In this document: piece after piece, positions 1-6,386 of the stretch
Numbering within the stretch: position 1 is the first letter of the stretch
Layout: each line of letters opens with the position of its first letter
Source of the DNA: CAYOFK01 sp964403185
GTDB taxonomy: Bacteria; Bacteroidota; Bacteroidia; Bacteroidales; VadinHA17
Direction of reading: 5' to 3'
NCBI GenBank assembly: GCA_964403185.1
Contig: CAYOFK010000122.1
Location: 1 to 9,875, forward strand
DNA: 9,875 bases
Position numbers and translations under genes: made by a program
Notes under the pieces: generated by a model
Told to the model about the DNA's origin: nothing
Database searches by the model: none
The model's input: the letters and a program-made list of their open reading frames with translations, nothing else

Positions 1-4
1 AGGA

Positions 5-1114
5 CTATTTCATGGATACCTTAAGACTAATTTCGGGATGTTTTCCCGGTGCAATGATTACGTTCAATACATGGAACTTTAGCTCAAAGACCTCCATTTT
101 TTCTAAGGTTTTAACTTCCAACCTGGTAAGATCATGGGATTTAATAGTAAAAACATCAGAATTTCTCTGCAGGGTATAATCACTTATATTTTGTATTACG
201 AAGTCCACATCGCTGTTATTTTCAAATGTAATGGCGGCTACTGTTGAGTTATTTTTATAGGCCGCTGAAACGATCTTTACGGAGGAATGAATCAGGGGAA
301 CCACATGTTCTTCCCGGCCAATGAGATTATTATCAAACCATGCGGCAGTTCTCCGGCTTTCCAGGGCTTCCCTGATCCCGGCCGGGGACCGTTCTTTTGC
401 AAATACCAGGGTTACCGGCCTGTGCCCGCCATACATAACGCGGTATTGCCAATCCACCAGGCCGTGAATATCAGAAGTGCCCATAATGGCGAGGTCGTAT
501 TCTAATGCTATTTCCAGAGCTTCATCCGAGTAGGTAAGATCATTGACCACTTCAATGCCATCCATCAGCCCTTCCTTTAACAAATATTTGTGGGTTTCGG
601 TTAAGCTTGCGATGCCATCCGGAGACTGGGCGATCCAGTGGGGATGGTTCCAGAAAACAAAAGCATCCTGTTTTTTTGCGGCCCTGAATACTTCAACCGG
701 ATCATCAACAAGGAGGGCATTGGCATCCTTCAGAAAAATGGCATTGGCATGTCCCGGGGGCATGGACCGTGTGATTTCGGATCCGTTGATCACAATGAGA
801 TCACTGTTTTTTGCTGAAGCCAGGGTAATTTCATAGGGCCGGTTACGGTCGGGGTGGGGAATATCATCTTTATGTGGCTGGTATTCGATATGATCCGTAA
901 TGGAGATGGCATCAAGCCCGTCTTTAATGGCTTCCTGAACACGGATATCCGGCCATACACTGCCATCCGAAAAAACCGTATGCTGGTGAAAATCACACTT
1001 TAATGTTATAAAACCGGGAATATCCGGGAATTCGATGATGCGGTCCTGAGGTGTGACTTGTCCCGATGCTGCCAGGGTCAATGAAAGGCATATTGCAACT
1101 AATAATTTTCTCAT
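5..1114 (-). CDS. Secreted PHP-domain phosphodiesterase (Sb-PDE-like)
   Basis: A 369-aa exported metal-dependent phosphoesterase. Residues 1-18 form a signal peptide (charged MRK, then a hydrophobic stretch). The PHP domain then shows its expected ligands: D41, H43 and H45 (DFHQH), D50, D74-H75 (TDH), E113 (GSE), H122, H157/H159 (NHPH) and D215/H217 (SDIHG). PHP enzymes use a multinuclear metal site to hydrolyse phosphoesters. The overall arrangement, PHP followed by about 100 beta-rich residues, matches proteins annotated as Sb-PDE family phosphodiesterase, although the natural substrate in this lineage is unknown. The C-terminal region from about residue 275 looks like an immunoglobulin-type beta sandwich. 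The frame is complete, with its TAG stop at 5-7. The ATG at 1112-1114 is chosen because the signal peptide begins there. No Shine-Dalgarno is seen. It is transcribed divergently from the serine hydrolase. Histidinol-phosphatase and DNA polymerase PHP roles are unlikely because the protein is exported. Confidence 0.87.
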   Translation of the reverse strand: MRKLLVAICLSLTLAASGQVTPQDRIIEFPDIPGFITLKCDFHQHTVFSDGSVWPDIRVQEAIKDGLDAISITDHIEYQPHKDDIPHPDRNRPYEITLASAKNSDLIVINGSEITRSMPPGHANAIFLKDANALLVDDPVEVFRAAKKQDAFVFWNHPHWIAQSPDGIASLTETHKYLLKEGLMDGIEVVNDLTYSDEALEIALEYDLAIMGTSDIHGLVDWQYRVMYGGHRPVTLVFAKERSPAGIREALESRRTAAWFDNNLIGREEHVVPLIHSSVKIVSAAYKNNSTVAAITFENNSDVDFVIQNISDYTLQRNSDVFTIKSHDLTRLEVKTLEKMEVFELKFHVLNVIIAPGKHPEISLKVSMK

Positions 1115-1199
1115 GGTGGGTTTATAGAAGATATGAATCTTGATTAAGCCACAATATTATAAATAAAATTTGATATCGGATAAACCTGAGTTTATAATC

Positions 1200-1218
1200 A
1201 TCCGGAAAAGAGGACGAA
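1200..1218 (+). repeat. 19-bp exact direct repeat, copy 1
   Basis: The sequence atccggaaaagaggacgaa is identical to 2543-2561, which lies inside the serine hydrolase gene just downstream. The flanks do not match on either side. By chance an exact 19-mer shared within 10 kb is unlikely. It may be a trace of a past local duplication or recombination. Confidence 0.75.
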
Positions 1219-1292
1219 TGTTCCGTCCGTAATCGATCCGGAGGAACGATCTGCAGGGCTTTTTCTGTAGATTTCCCAATCTCGCCCTGTCT

Positions 1293-1328
1293 CAATTGGA
1301 GCCCACCTTCGGGGTGGACACCAACTTG
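1293..1328. repeat. Imperfect palindrome / hairpin
   Basis: The arms at 1293-1307 and 1313-1328 pair around a five-base loop (ttcgg): a perfect CCACC/GGTGG top, then a longer stem with two mismatches and one bulge. If transcribed from the minus strand, one mismatch becomes a G-U pair. It sits between divergent genes and has no following T-run, so an intrinsic terminator is unlikely. A REP-like palindrome or a leader structure is possible. Confidence 0.5.
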
Positions 1329-1370
1329 ATCAAGGTAATGTGTGAATTCTGACCGTACGAGTCAAAATTT

Positions 1371-1396
1371 TTCTATTTTTGATATTCCCCGGACAA
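1371..1396 (+). promoter_or_regulatory. Promoter/leader block, copy 1 (26-bp repeat)
   Basis: TATTTTTG at 1374-1381 fits the Bacteroidota -7 consensus TAnnTTTG. It is followed by atattccccggacaa, and the whole 26 bp recurs exactly at 2931-2956, where it also precedes a + strand gene. The ten bases upstream match at 8 of 10 positions. A clear -33 TTTG at the usual distance is not evident. The start codon of the serine hydrolase begins 20 bp after the block, so a transcription start within or just after the -7 box would give a short leader. The bases conserved beyond the -7 box suggest an operator or leader element in addition to the core promoter. Confidence 0.6.
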
Positions 1397-1415
1397 CATT
1401 CAAATTTAGAATACT

Positions 1416-2849
1416 ATGAAAAAACCACTATTTTACTTTTGCTTATTTAGTGTAGTTTTCTCCTTAAGTGCTCAGGAGAAGAAAACTTCCGACTTCTCCG
1501 AAGCTTTCAGGCTGATGGACACCTGGCTGGAAGCACAGGTAGCTTATGATAAGCTTCCCAGCCTGTCTGTTGCGGTTGTGAAAGACCAGGAGATCATCTA
1601 CAGGAATGCTTTCGGGATGGCAAATATTCACGACAATGTTGCTGCCAAAACAAATACAATATACAGTATTTGCTCCATCTCAAAGCTCTTTACTGCGGTG
1701 GCTATCATGAAACTCTGGGATGAAGGAAAGCTGCGTCTGGATGATGAGATACAGGATGTATTGCCATGGTACAATCTGGAACAACAATATAAGGATAGCG
1801 GTCCCATCACCATTAGGTCCTTACTTTCACATTCCTCCGGCTTACCAAGGGAATCGGATTTTCCATATTGGACAGGACCCGATTTCCCCTTTCCATCACA
1901 GGAAGAAATACAAGAAAAATTGGGGACACAGGAAACTTTATATCCCGCTTCTACTTATTTTCAGTATAGTAACCTGGGACTTACCTTATTAGGGGAAATT
2001 ATTGAAGAAGTATCCGGTAAAACCTATGAAGACTTTGTTGAGGAAAACATTTTAAAACCGTTACGGCTAAAAGATACCCGGTCAGAACTTCCAGAAAAAC
2101 TTTGGGGGTCACAAATGGCTGTTGGCTATGGGGCCATTAAGCGTGACGGATCACGGGACCAGGTGCAATTTTTTCAGGCTGATGGAATTAAACCCGCCGC
2201 AGGCTTTTCATCAACCGTGGAAGACCTGGCGCTGTTTGCTTCCTGGCAATTCCGGTTACTGGAGAATGGTGGCCGGGAAATCCTTAAGGCGTCAACGTTG
2301 AAAGATATGCAGCGGGTGCATTTTACTGATCCCGGTTGGAATACAACCAGGGGGCTGGGTTTTGGAATATACAGGATGGGGGAAAAAACTATTGTCGGGC
2401 ATGGCGGATCTTGTCCCGGTTACAGAAGTGTTTTGTACTTTGATAATAATGAGAAGATGGCAGTTGTAGTGATGATCAATGCAGGGGGTACTAATCCGGG
2501 TCATTATGGAATGGAATTGATGGATATTTTAGCAAAGGCCGGATCCGGAAAAGAGGACGAACTACCTGCAAACCTTAATTTTGAAGATTATACCGGATTA
2601 TATTCCTCACAACCATGGTGGAGCGAAAAGGTAATTGTTACATGGAAAGGAAAATTAGCCATAATGAGCTTGCCTTCTGAAAATCCCTCAAAAGCCTTGT
2701 CATTTCTTAAACACATGGATGAGGATACATTCAGGAGGGTCCGGGATGATGAGACACTGGGAGAGGAGGTGGTGTTTGAACGGGATAAAACAGGAAAGGT
2801 GGTACGGTACCGGCAACACAGCAATAATTATTATAAACAACGCAACTGA
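1416..2849 (+). CDS. Secreted serine hydrolase, beta-lactamase/PBP4* family (class C-like)
   Basis: A 477-aa exported serine hydrolase. Residues 1-19 are a signal peptide with likely cleavage after SLSAQ. The penicillin-binding fold covers about residues 30-375 and has the three active-site motifs: S87-I-S-K90 (nucleophile and general base), Y184-S-N186, and H329-G-G331 replacing the usual KTG triad. HGG is typical of the esterase, D-aminopeptidase and alkaline-peptidase-like branch rather than of true resistance beta-lactamases. Residues about 385-475 form a separate small C-terminal beta domain (starting FEDYTGLY) of the kind often appended to these enzymes. Substrate is not predictable; candidates are peptides, esters or peptidoglycan fragments. 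The ATG start is supported by the signal peptide and an AT-rich leader. It shares its promoter block with the next gene, so the two may respond to the same signal although 113 bp separate them. A 19-bp segment at 2543-2561 is repeated upstream of the gene. Confidence 0.9.
   Translation: MKKPLFYFCLFSVVFSLSAQEKKTSDFSEAFRLMDTWLEAQVAYDKLPSLSVAVVKDQEIIYRNAFGMANIHDNVAAKTNTIYSICSISKLFTAVAIMKLWDEGKLRLDDEIQDVLPWYNLEQQYKDSGPITIRSLLSHSSGLPRESDFPYWTGPDFPFPSQEEIQEKLGTQETLYPASTYFQYSNLGLTLLGEIIEEVSGKTYEDFVEENILKPLRLKDTRSELPEKLWGSQMAVGYGAIKRDGSRDQVQFFQADGIKPAAGFSSTVEDLALFASWQFRLLENGGREILKASTLKDMQRVHFTDPGWNTTRGLGFGIYRMGEKTIVGHGGSCPGYRSVLYFDNNEKMAVVVMINAGGTNPGHYGMELMDILAKAGSGKEDELPANLNFEDYTGLYSSQPWWSEKVIVTWKGKLAIMSLPSENPSKALSFLKHMDEDTFRRVRDDETLGEEVVFERDKTGKVVRYRQHSNNYYKQRN
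2543..2561 (+). repeat. 19-bp exact direct repeat, copy 2
   Basis: Identical to 1200-1218. Here it encodes part of the linker between the catalytic and C-terminal domains of the serine hydrolase (around residues 376-382), so it is constrained as coding sequence. The upstream copy is non-coding. Confidence 0.75.
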
Positions 2850-2930
2850 AACAAACTAAACGGGAAACATGTAAGGACAATTTCAAATGCAGAGCGGAAT
2901 AGTAAAGGTGCCGGCTAGAAGTAAAAATTA

Positions 2931-2956
2931 TTCTATTTTTGATATTCCCCGGACAA
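2931..2956 (+). promoter_or_regulatory. Promoter/leader block, copy 2 (26-bp repeat)
   Basis: An exact copy of 1371-1396, with the -7 box TATTTTTG at 2934-2941. The two blocks are 1560 bp apart and both end shortly before a + strand gene for an exported protein. A rightward promoter here would drive the DNRLRE lipoprotein and probably the small gene after it. Confidence 0.6.
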
Positions 2957-2962
2957 TAATGA

Positions 2963-3634
2963 TTGAAAATAAATTATAAACACGTGAAAGAACGATTTTT
3001 CCAGTTGCTATTGGTAGTATTATTCATGGGATTTGGCCTGGTTCAATGTAAAAAAAATAAGGGACCAACCATTCGTATTGTAACACTGCAACCTCAGGCG
3101 GAAGATGGTAAAGATGCCACTATATTCAGTGCCCGTCCCGATCAAACAGGTGAAAGTCTGATTGTTTTAAGAGCTGATGTTAACGATACGGGCCTGGTAA
3201 CCACCGTTGAAAGAGGTTTGATTGAGTTTGACCTGTCCTTTATTTCTGACAATGCAGAAATCATGCTGGCTGAATTATCGCTGTATTATTATGATCCGGC
3301 CAATGAACCACACCACTCAACCACCGGACCTAATGTGGCCTTTATTCAGAGGATCACTGAATCCTGGAAAGAGAACACAGTTACATGGAACAATCAGCCG
3401 GCCAGCACAGCCACAAAACAATTTCTTATTCATGATACAACAGAGCCTTTTGAGGATCTGTTAGATATGGATGTTACAGAATTGATCACGGAGATCCTGG
3501 CCAACAGGGATCAAAGCCATGGCATGCTTATCAGGCTTGAGGTTGAAGAAGGTAATAAGGGCCTCTATCTTGCATCCAGTGATCATACAGACGCAAATCT
3601 TCACCCCAAACTTGTATTAACAATCAGGGAATAA
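2963..3634 (+). CDS. DNRLRE-domain (CBM96-like) lipoprotein
   Basis: A 223-aa protein starting at TTG 2963. A charged N-terminus (MKINYKHVKER) leads into a hydrophobic helix (about residues 12-27) and Cys29 followed by lysines, which indicates a lipoprotein anchored in the envelope. The lipobox reads LVQC; glutamine before the cysteine is unusual. From about residue 40 to the end it matches the DNRLRE/CBM96 beta-sandwich: RGLIEFDLS, LSLYYYD, SWKENTVTWNNQP (about 134-146) and a closing SSD...HPKLVLTI. In larger proteins this domain binds acidic polysaccharides or decorates surface proteins; here it stands alone. The start is uncertain: GTG at 2984 also gives a good signal sequence and a longer leader from the promoter block, while ATG at 2959 is out of frame and stops after six codons. 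It lies 28 bp ahead of the next gene, probably in the same transcript. Confidence 0.82.
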   Translation: MKINYKHVKERFFQLLLVVLFMGFGLVQCKKNKGPTIRIVTLQPQAEDGKDATIFSARPDQTGESLIVLRADVNDTGLVTTVERGLIEFDLSFISDNAEIMLAELSLYYYDPANEPHHSTTGPNVAFIQRITESWKENTVTWNNQPASTATKQFLIHDTTEPFEDLLDMDVTELITEILANRDQSHGMLIRLEVEEGNKGLYLASSDHTDANLHPKLVLTIRE

Positions 3635-3662
3635 ATCGTATTCGGTATCAATTATAGCTATT

Positions 3663-3893
3663 ATGGAAAGAACTGAAAAAATTGTTGTACTGGACAACCA
3701 GGTTCAGGCAAAGCTCATGGAGGAGATCCTGACCGGAATGGACATACCCTTCATTCTCAGAACCTATCATGATTCGGCCTATGATGGCTTATGGCAGACC
3801 CAATCGGGCTGGGGACATATTGAATCATTGCCTGAATACAGAGAAAAAATACAGGAAGTTTTCGATGAAGTTCTGGATGACAGTAAGAAATAG
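3663..3893 (+). CDS. Small DUF2007-like protein
   Basis: A 76-aa acidic cytosolic protein without signal peptide or membrane segment. The pattern of a strand (KIVVLDN), a helix (QAKLMEEILTGM), a strand (IPFILRT) and a C-terminal helix (EYREKIQEVFDEVLDD) resembles the DUF2007 fold, often labelled putative signal-transducing protein, whose function is not established. The central segment YHDSAYDGLWQTQSGWG is aromatic and glycine-rich and is likely the conserved signature of this subgroup. It follows the lipoprotein gene by 28 bp on the same strand, so co-transcription is likely. The ATG at 3663 is the only reasonable start. Assignment to DUF2007 rests on layout, not on catalytic residues. Confidence 0.72.
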   Translation: MERTEKIVVLDNQVQAKLMEEILTGMDIPFILRTYHDSAYDGLWQTQSGWGHIESLPEYREKIQEVFDEVLDDSKK

Positions 3894-3979
3894 TGGTGGA
3901 ATTTAAATCCGACACTGTTAAGTCTGCATGTTGTAATAACCTTTCAGCGTCCGGAGGTCCCGGAAGTGTTATGATTTCT

Positions 3980-4858
3980 TTATTTTTTACTCTTCACTTC
4001 CCAACCGTAATCCACATATTCCCAATCGAAATCATCTTCGTAAAAGGTTAAGAAAAGAAAACCTTCCTGGGTGCCGTAGTAGGGCCCTCCCCACCAGGAA
4101 GCGGATACGGCCCCGCCGGTAATGTACTGAACCCCCCTGGTGTAGATCTCTTCATACAAATGCTGGTGTCCCTGAAGTACCAGTTTAAGGTTGTAATCAG
4201 TAAAAAGATTCAATATCTCGCGGAAGTTGGAAAAAGAATCAAAGCCATATTTTTCAGAAATGGCCGGCGTGTAGACAGAAAGCACAGGTACATGTCCCAC
4301 AAGAACAATGGGTGCAGTAGTCCCGATCTTTTTTAATTCTCCTTTTAACCATTCGTACTGTTGGGGGGCAATGGCATATTTCCCGTCTACAACCTGTACC
4401 GTATTTACTACGATAAACTGCCAGCCTTTGTGGGCAAATGTATAATACGAATGTTCAAAATATGATTCAAATAAAGCAGAACCCCGCATAGGGTCGTCAG
4501 AATAAGCCCCGCTATAGCGGTCGTGATTACCAATGGTGGGGTAGATTGGAACAGGACTTTCATTTTTTATGTTTAAAAACCGTTGATACAATTCATGCGC
4601 TGTTGCTGAGTCATCCTTTAATACATCTATATCCACATTGTCACCCCCGGTAAGAAAAAAGTCTGCATCTTTCTGCCTGGCCGTTTCCAATGCTTTGAGG
4701 AATCCGTCAAAACATCCGTTATCGCCTTTATTCAAATGAATATCAGTGAGAAAAGCAACTGAAAAAACATCTTTTTTATTCTGTTTCCCGGCACATCCAC
4801 CAATAGCAACCGTTATCAGAAGATAGAAAATGAATTGCAGAGAATGATGGGTTTTCAT
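3980..4858 (-). CDS. Calcineurin-like metallophosphoesterase lipoprotein
   Basis: A 292-aa exported phosphoesterase with a binuclear metal site. The start chosen is the ATG at 4856-4858, because it opens directly into a lipoprotein signal peptide: MKTHH, a hydrophobic stretch, and the lipobox IGGC with Cys22. The frame stays open upstream to 4996, but that extension would bury the signal peptide inside the protein. All metallophosphoesterase blocks are present: D39-x-H41 (TDIH), G72-D73-xxD76 (GGDNVD), G110-N-H-D113, V187-G-H189 and G230-H-x-H233 (GHQH). The family hydrolyses phosphomonoesters, diesters or nucleotides; this architecture does not fix the substrate. The gene converges with the DUF2007-like gene and diverges from the metallo-beta-lactamase remnant 98 bp away. 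Together with the PHP protein it makes two exported phosphoesterases in one window. Confidence 0.9.
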   Translation of the reverse strand: MKTHHSLQFIFYLLITVAIGGCAGKQNKKDVFSVAFLTDIHLNKGDNGCFDGFLKALETARQKDADFFLTGGDNVDIDVLKDDSATAHELYQRFLNIKNESPVPIYPTIGNHDRYSGAYSDDPMRGSALFESYFEHSYYTFAHKGWQFIVVNTVQVVDGKYAIAPQQYEWLKGELKKIGTTAPIVLVGHVPVLSVYTPAISEKYGFDSFSNFREILNLFTDYNLKLVLQGHQHLYEEIYTRGVQYITGGAVSASWWGGPYYGTQEGFLFLTFYEDDFDWEYVDYGWEVKSKK

Positions 4859-4956
4859 GGAAAAAAATCTTAAGTTCGTTTTGTACGGATTTCTTAAATT
4901 CAGAAAACAAATGGCTGACAGGGAAACATAACGAAAGTATACAAAAATCAGATGAC

Positions 4957-5157
4957 ATGGCAGCCGGGATCGTAAATATTCCTTTAGGTATAACAAACTG
5001 TTATTTGATCCGTGGTAATAATTATATCATGGTTGATACCGGTCCTCCGGGCCGGCAAAGCAGGTTTCTGAAGTTTTTGATAAGAAAAAATATTGATCCT
5101 GCCCACGGGAAACCCTTTAGCGCGAAACTTTTAGAAAAAGGGTTTACCAGAAACTAA
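4957..5157 (+). pseudogene. Metallo-beta-lactamase-fold hydrolase remnant, in-frame internal deletion
   Basis: A 66-codon open frame with the two ends of an MBL-fold hydrolase and no middle. Residues 6-47 match the family N-terminus: NIPLGITNCYLI, then the strand and turn NNYIMVDTGPPG, then a helix ending KNIDP. Residues 48-62 (PAHGKPFSAKLLEKGF) match the C-terminal block of the same fold, where PxHG carries a late metal ligand. The HxHxDH metal motif and most of the fold, which should lie between, are absent; full-length members are usually over 200 aa. The junction falls at about 5098-5103 (CCTGCC), encoding Pro-Ala; a short sequence shared by both original flanks could explain a clean in-frame deletion. 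The product cannot be an active hydrolase. It diverges from the phosphoesterase gene. That it is a decayed gene rather than a new small protein is inferred. Confidence 0.72.
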
Positions 5158-5220
5158 AACTGAATATCAGAAATAAAACATCCTGGTTTATTCAGGTAAG
5201 CGTTTTCTTACAGGTGTTTT
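5158..5220. other. Short convergent gap with weak hairpin
   Basis: Between two gene remnants that point at each other. A 5-bp stem (GTAAG/CTTAC, 5196-5211) is followed by a T-rich stretch (to 5222) in the + direction. It could be a weak terminator, but the stem is too short to call with confidence. Confidence 0.3.
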
Positions 5221-5833
5221 TTAAAATCCCTGTATATGAAGGTTCACGTCATTGTTGGGGTTATAATTTTCCAGATCGGTATAGATCACATCTCCATCAT
5301 CATAGGTCCACCTGTGTTTCCATTGATTGGATCCTGTTTCAATTTTATTTGTAAAAGGATTCACATATTCCTCCTGGCCGGTCAGGGTCAGAAACATATC
5401 ATTGTGAATCTCCGCATTGGTTTTTTGCCGGTGTTCCACAATGGCTTTATCAATATCCCGGATCTGCTTTAAGATTTCCTGCATGATGTTTGCACGTGTC
5501 AGCTGGCCTTTAATCTCACCGGTTAACCATTGCATATTGAATTCAACAGAGTTTTGGATGATGCTGAAAACAGGAGCCCACTTTTCAAATTCGCTGTAAG
5601 GTGTTCTGATTAAAAAGGTTTCTTTATTTCCCCAAAGTCCTGCTCCCAGCTGTCGGGTCAATCCTGAAAATGCCTCCTTCCATGTTCCAGTTTTTCGGGA
5701 CCAGCAATGAAAAAGCCCCCTCTTTGGGTTCATTTTTTCTTTGCAAGATCAGGTTCTGGGACTGAACCGGTAAATGAATTATGGAAAGCAGACCTGTCAG
5801 TGCAAGACTTTTAAGGGTGCGGCTTAAAAACAT
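5221..5833 (-). pseudogene. Exported hypothetical protein, internally deleted and frameshifted
   Basis: Two overlapping minus-strand frames make one broken gene. The 5' part (5833 to about 5654) encodes a signal peptide (residues 1-25, ending VQSQ) and the block EGAFSLLVPKNWNMEGGIFRIDP. The 3' part (about 5652 to 5221, a different frame) encodes GAGLWGNKETF, a helix-rich section, and a C-terminus with MFLTLTGQEEYVNPFT, GSNQW, GDVIYTD and NPNNDVN. Both sets look like the beginning and end of one family of larger exported proteins of unknown function, with the middle missing. The frame changes by one base at about 5641-5656, so translation from the natural start ends at 5624 after 69 codons. 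The 513-bp downstream frame has an ATG at 5733, but that part is only an out-of-frame reading of the signal region. The gene follows the nucleotide hydrolase gene by 11 bp and was probably its operon partner. Confidence 0.72.
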
Positions 5834-5844
5834 TGCAGATAAAT

Positions 5845-6279
5845 TTAATGAGTTGATTTATTATGAGTAAGAGAAAAAAAAGATTGTATATACTTTTTTG
5901 CTTCTTTGATCTCATCATATTCCACAAGGCTGAGATTAGGAGAGCCGGCAATCATGGCTGACAATTTTCTTCCGGATTTTGGACGGTACAGGCATAAAAC
6001 GGGAATTTTTTTTGCAACTGCCTGACCTATTTCGTAGCCAACTCCGAGGCTTGGAGTACTGACTTCCGCAATCATGACATCGGCATCCAGCAGCCAGTTT
6101 ATATCCCGTTCATGGATATGGAAATCGCTCATTTCCTTTTCACCTTCAATTTCCAGGCCGGCGTCACCAATATGTTCAGTCAGTACGGTTCCGTATCGTG
6201 ACAGATTTTCAATGAGGGCCTCATACAATTCCTGGTCATCACGGCCACCCCGGATGGATCCTGCAAAGTAGATATTCAT
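5845..6279 (-). CDS. 2'-deoxynucleoside 5'-phosphate N-hydrolase (DNPH1/Rcl family)
   Basis: A 144-aa cytosolic enzyme of the nucleoside deoxyribosyltransferase superfamily. Similarity to animal DNPH1 (Rcl) is visible throughout: IYFAGSIRGGRDD at the start, GTVLTEHI, ADVMIAEVSTPSLGVGYEIG and LCLYRPKSGRKLSAMI. The residues known to act in Rcl are present in register: Y4, D59, S77, the nucleophile E83 (in GYE) and S107. The family cleaves the N-glycosidic bond of deoxynucleoside 5'-monophosphates, giving a free base and deoxyribose 5-phosphate; human DNPH1 removes 5-hydroxymethyl-dUMP from the pool. The role here is likely nucleotide salvage or sanitation, with substrate inferred. The length is normal and the ATG lies directly before the first strand. 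It lies between a truncated SmpA-like gene (107 bp upstream) and the frameshifted exported gene (11 bp downstream), all in one direction, and is the only intact gene in that group. Confidence 0.9.
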   Translation of the reverse strand: MNIYFAGSIRGGRDDQELYEALIENLSRYGTVLTEHIGDAGLEIEGEKEMSDFHIHERDINWLLDADVMIAEVSTPSLGVGYEIGQAVAKKIPVLCLYRPKSGRKLSAMIAGSPNLSLVEYDEIKEAKKYIQSFFSLTHNKSTH

Positions 6280-6386
6280 TTGTTTAAAATTACAGTAAGA
6301 AATTTGAAATTAAAGACCTTTTGGACAATCATTTGTACTGGGGTGGTCCTGCCAAAGCAAATTTAGTATTGCCGAAGTAAACGCAG

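Larger units (their letters stand above)
1115..1415. other. Divergent intergenic region
   Basis: These 301 bp separate two divergent genes. They contain half of a 19-bp exact repeat (1200-1218), an imperfect hairpin (1293-1328) and a promoter block (1371-1396). The middle part (about 1200-1350) is more GC-rich than the flanks and has short stop-free stretches on both strands, none with a start codon and recognisable protein features. I see no tRNA-like or other known RNA. The leftward gene must also be promoted from here, but I find only near matches to the Bacteroidota -7 consensus on that strand. Confidence 0.6.

Noticed and set aside
1233..1352. Small coding remnant in the divergent intergenic region
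   Set aside because: Short stop-free frames on both strands read plausibly, but none has a start, a family match or any recognisable motif; the GC-rich composition and the hairpin explain them.
3945..3982. Terminator between the convergent DUF2007-like and phosphoesterase genes
   Set aside because: The stem TCCGG/CCGGA has only five pairs and the T-rich stretch begins more than ten bases later, so it does not meet intrinsic terminator form.
4859..4996. Upstream extension of the phosphoesterase frame by 46 codons
   Set aside because: It would place the lipoprotein signal peptide and lipobox (Cys22 from the ATG at 4858) in the interior and would overlap the start of the divergent gene at 4957.
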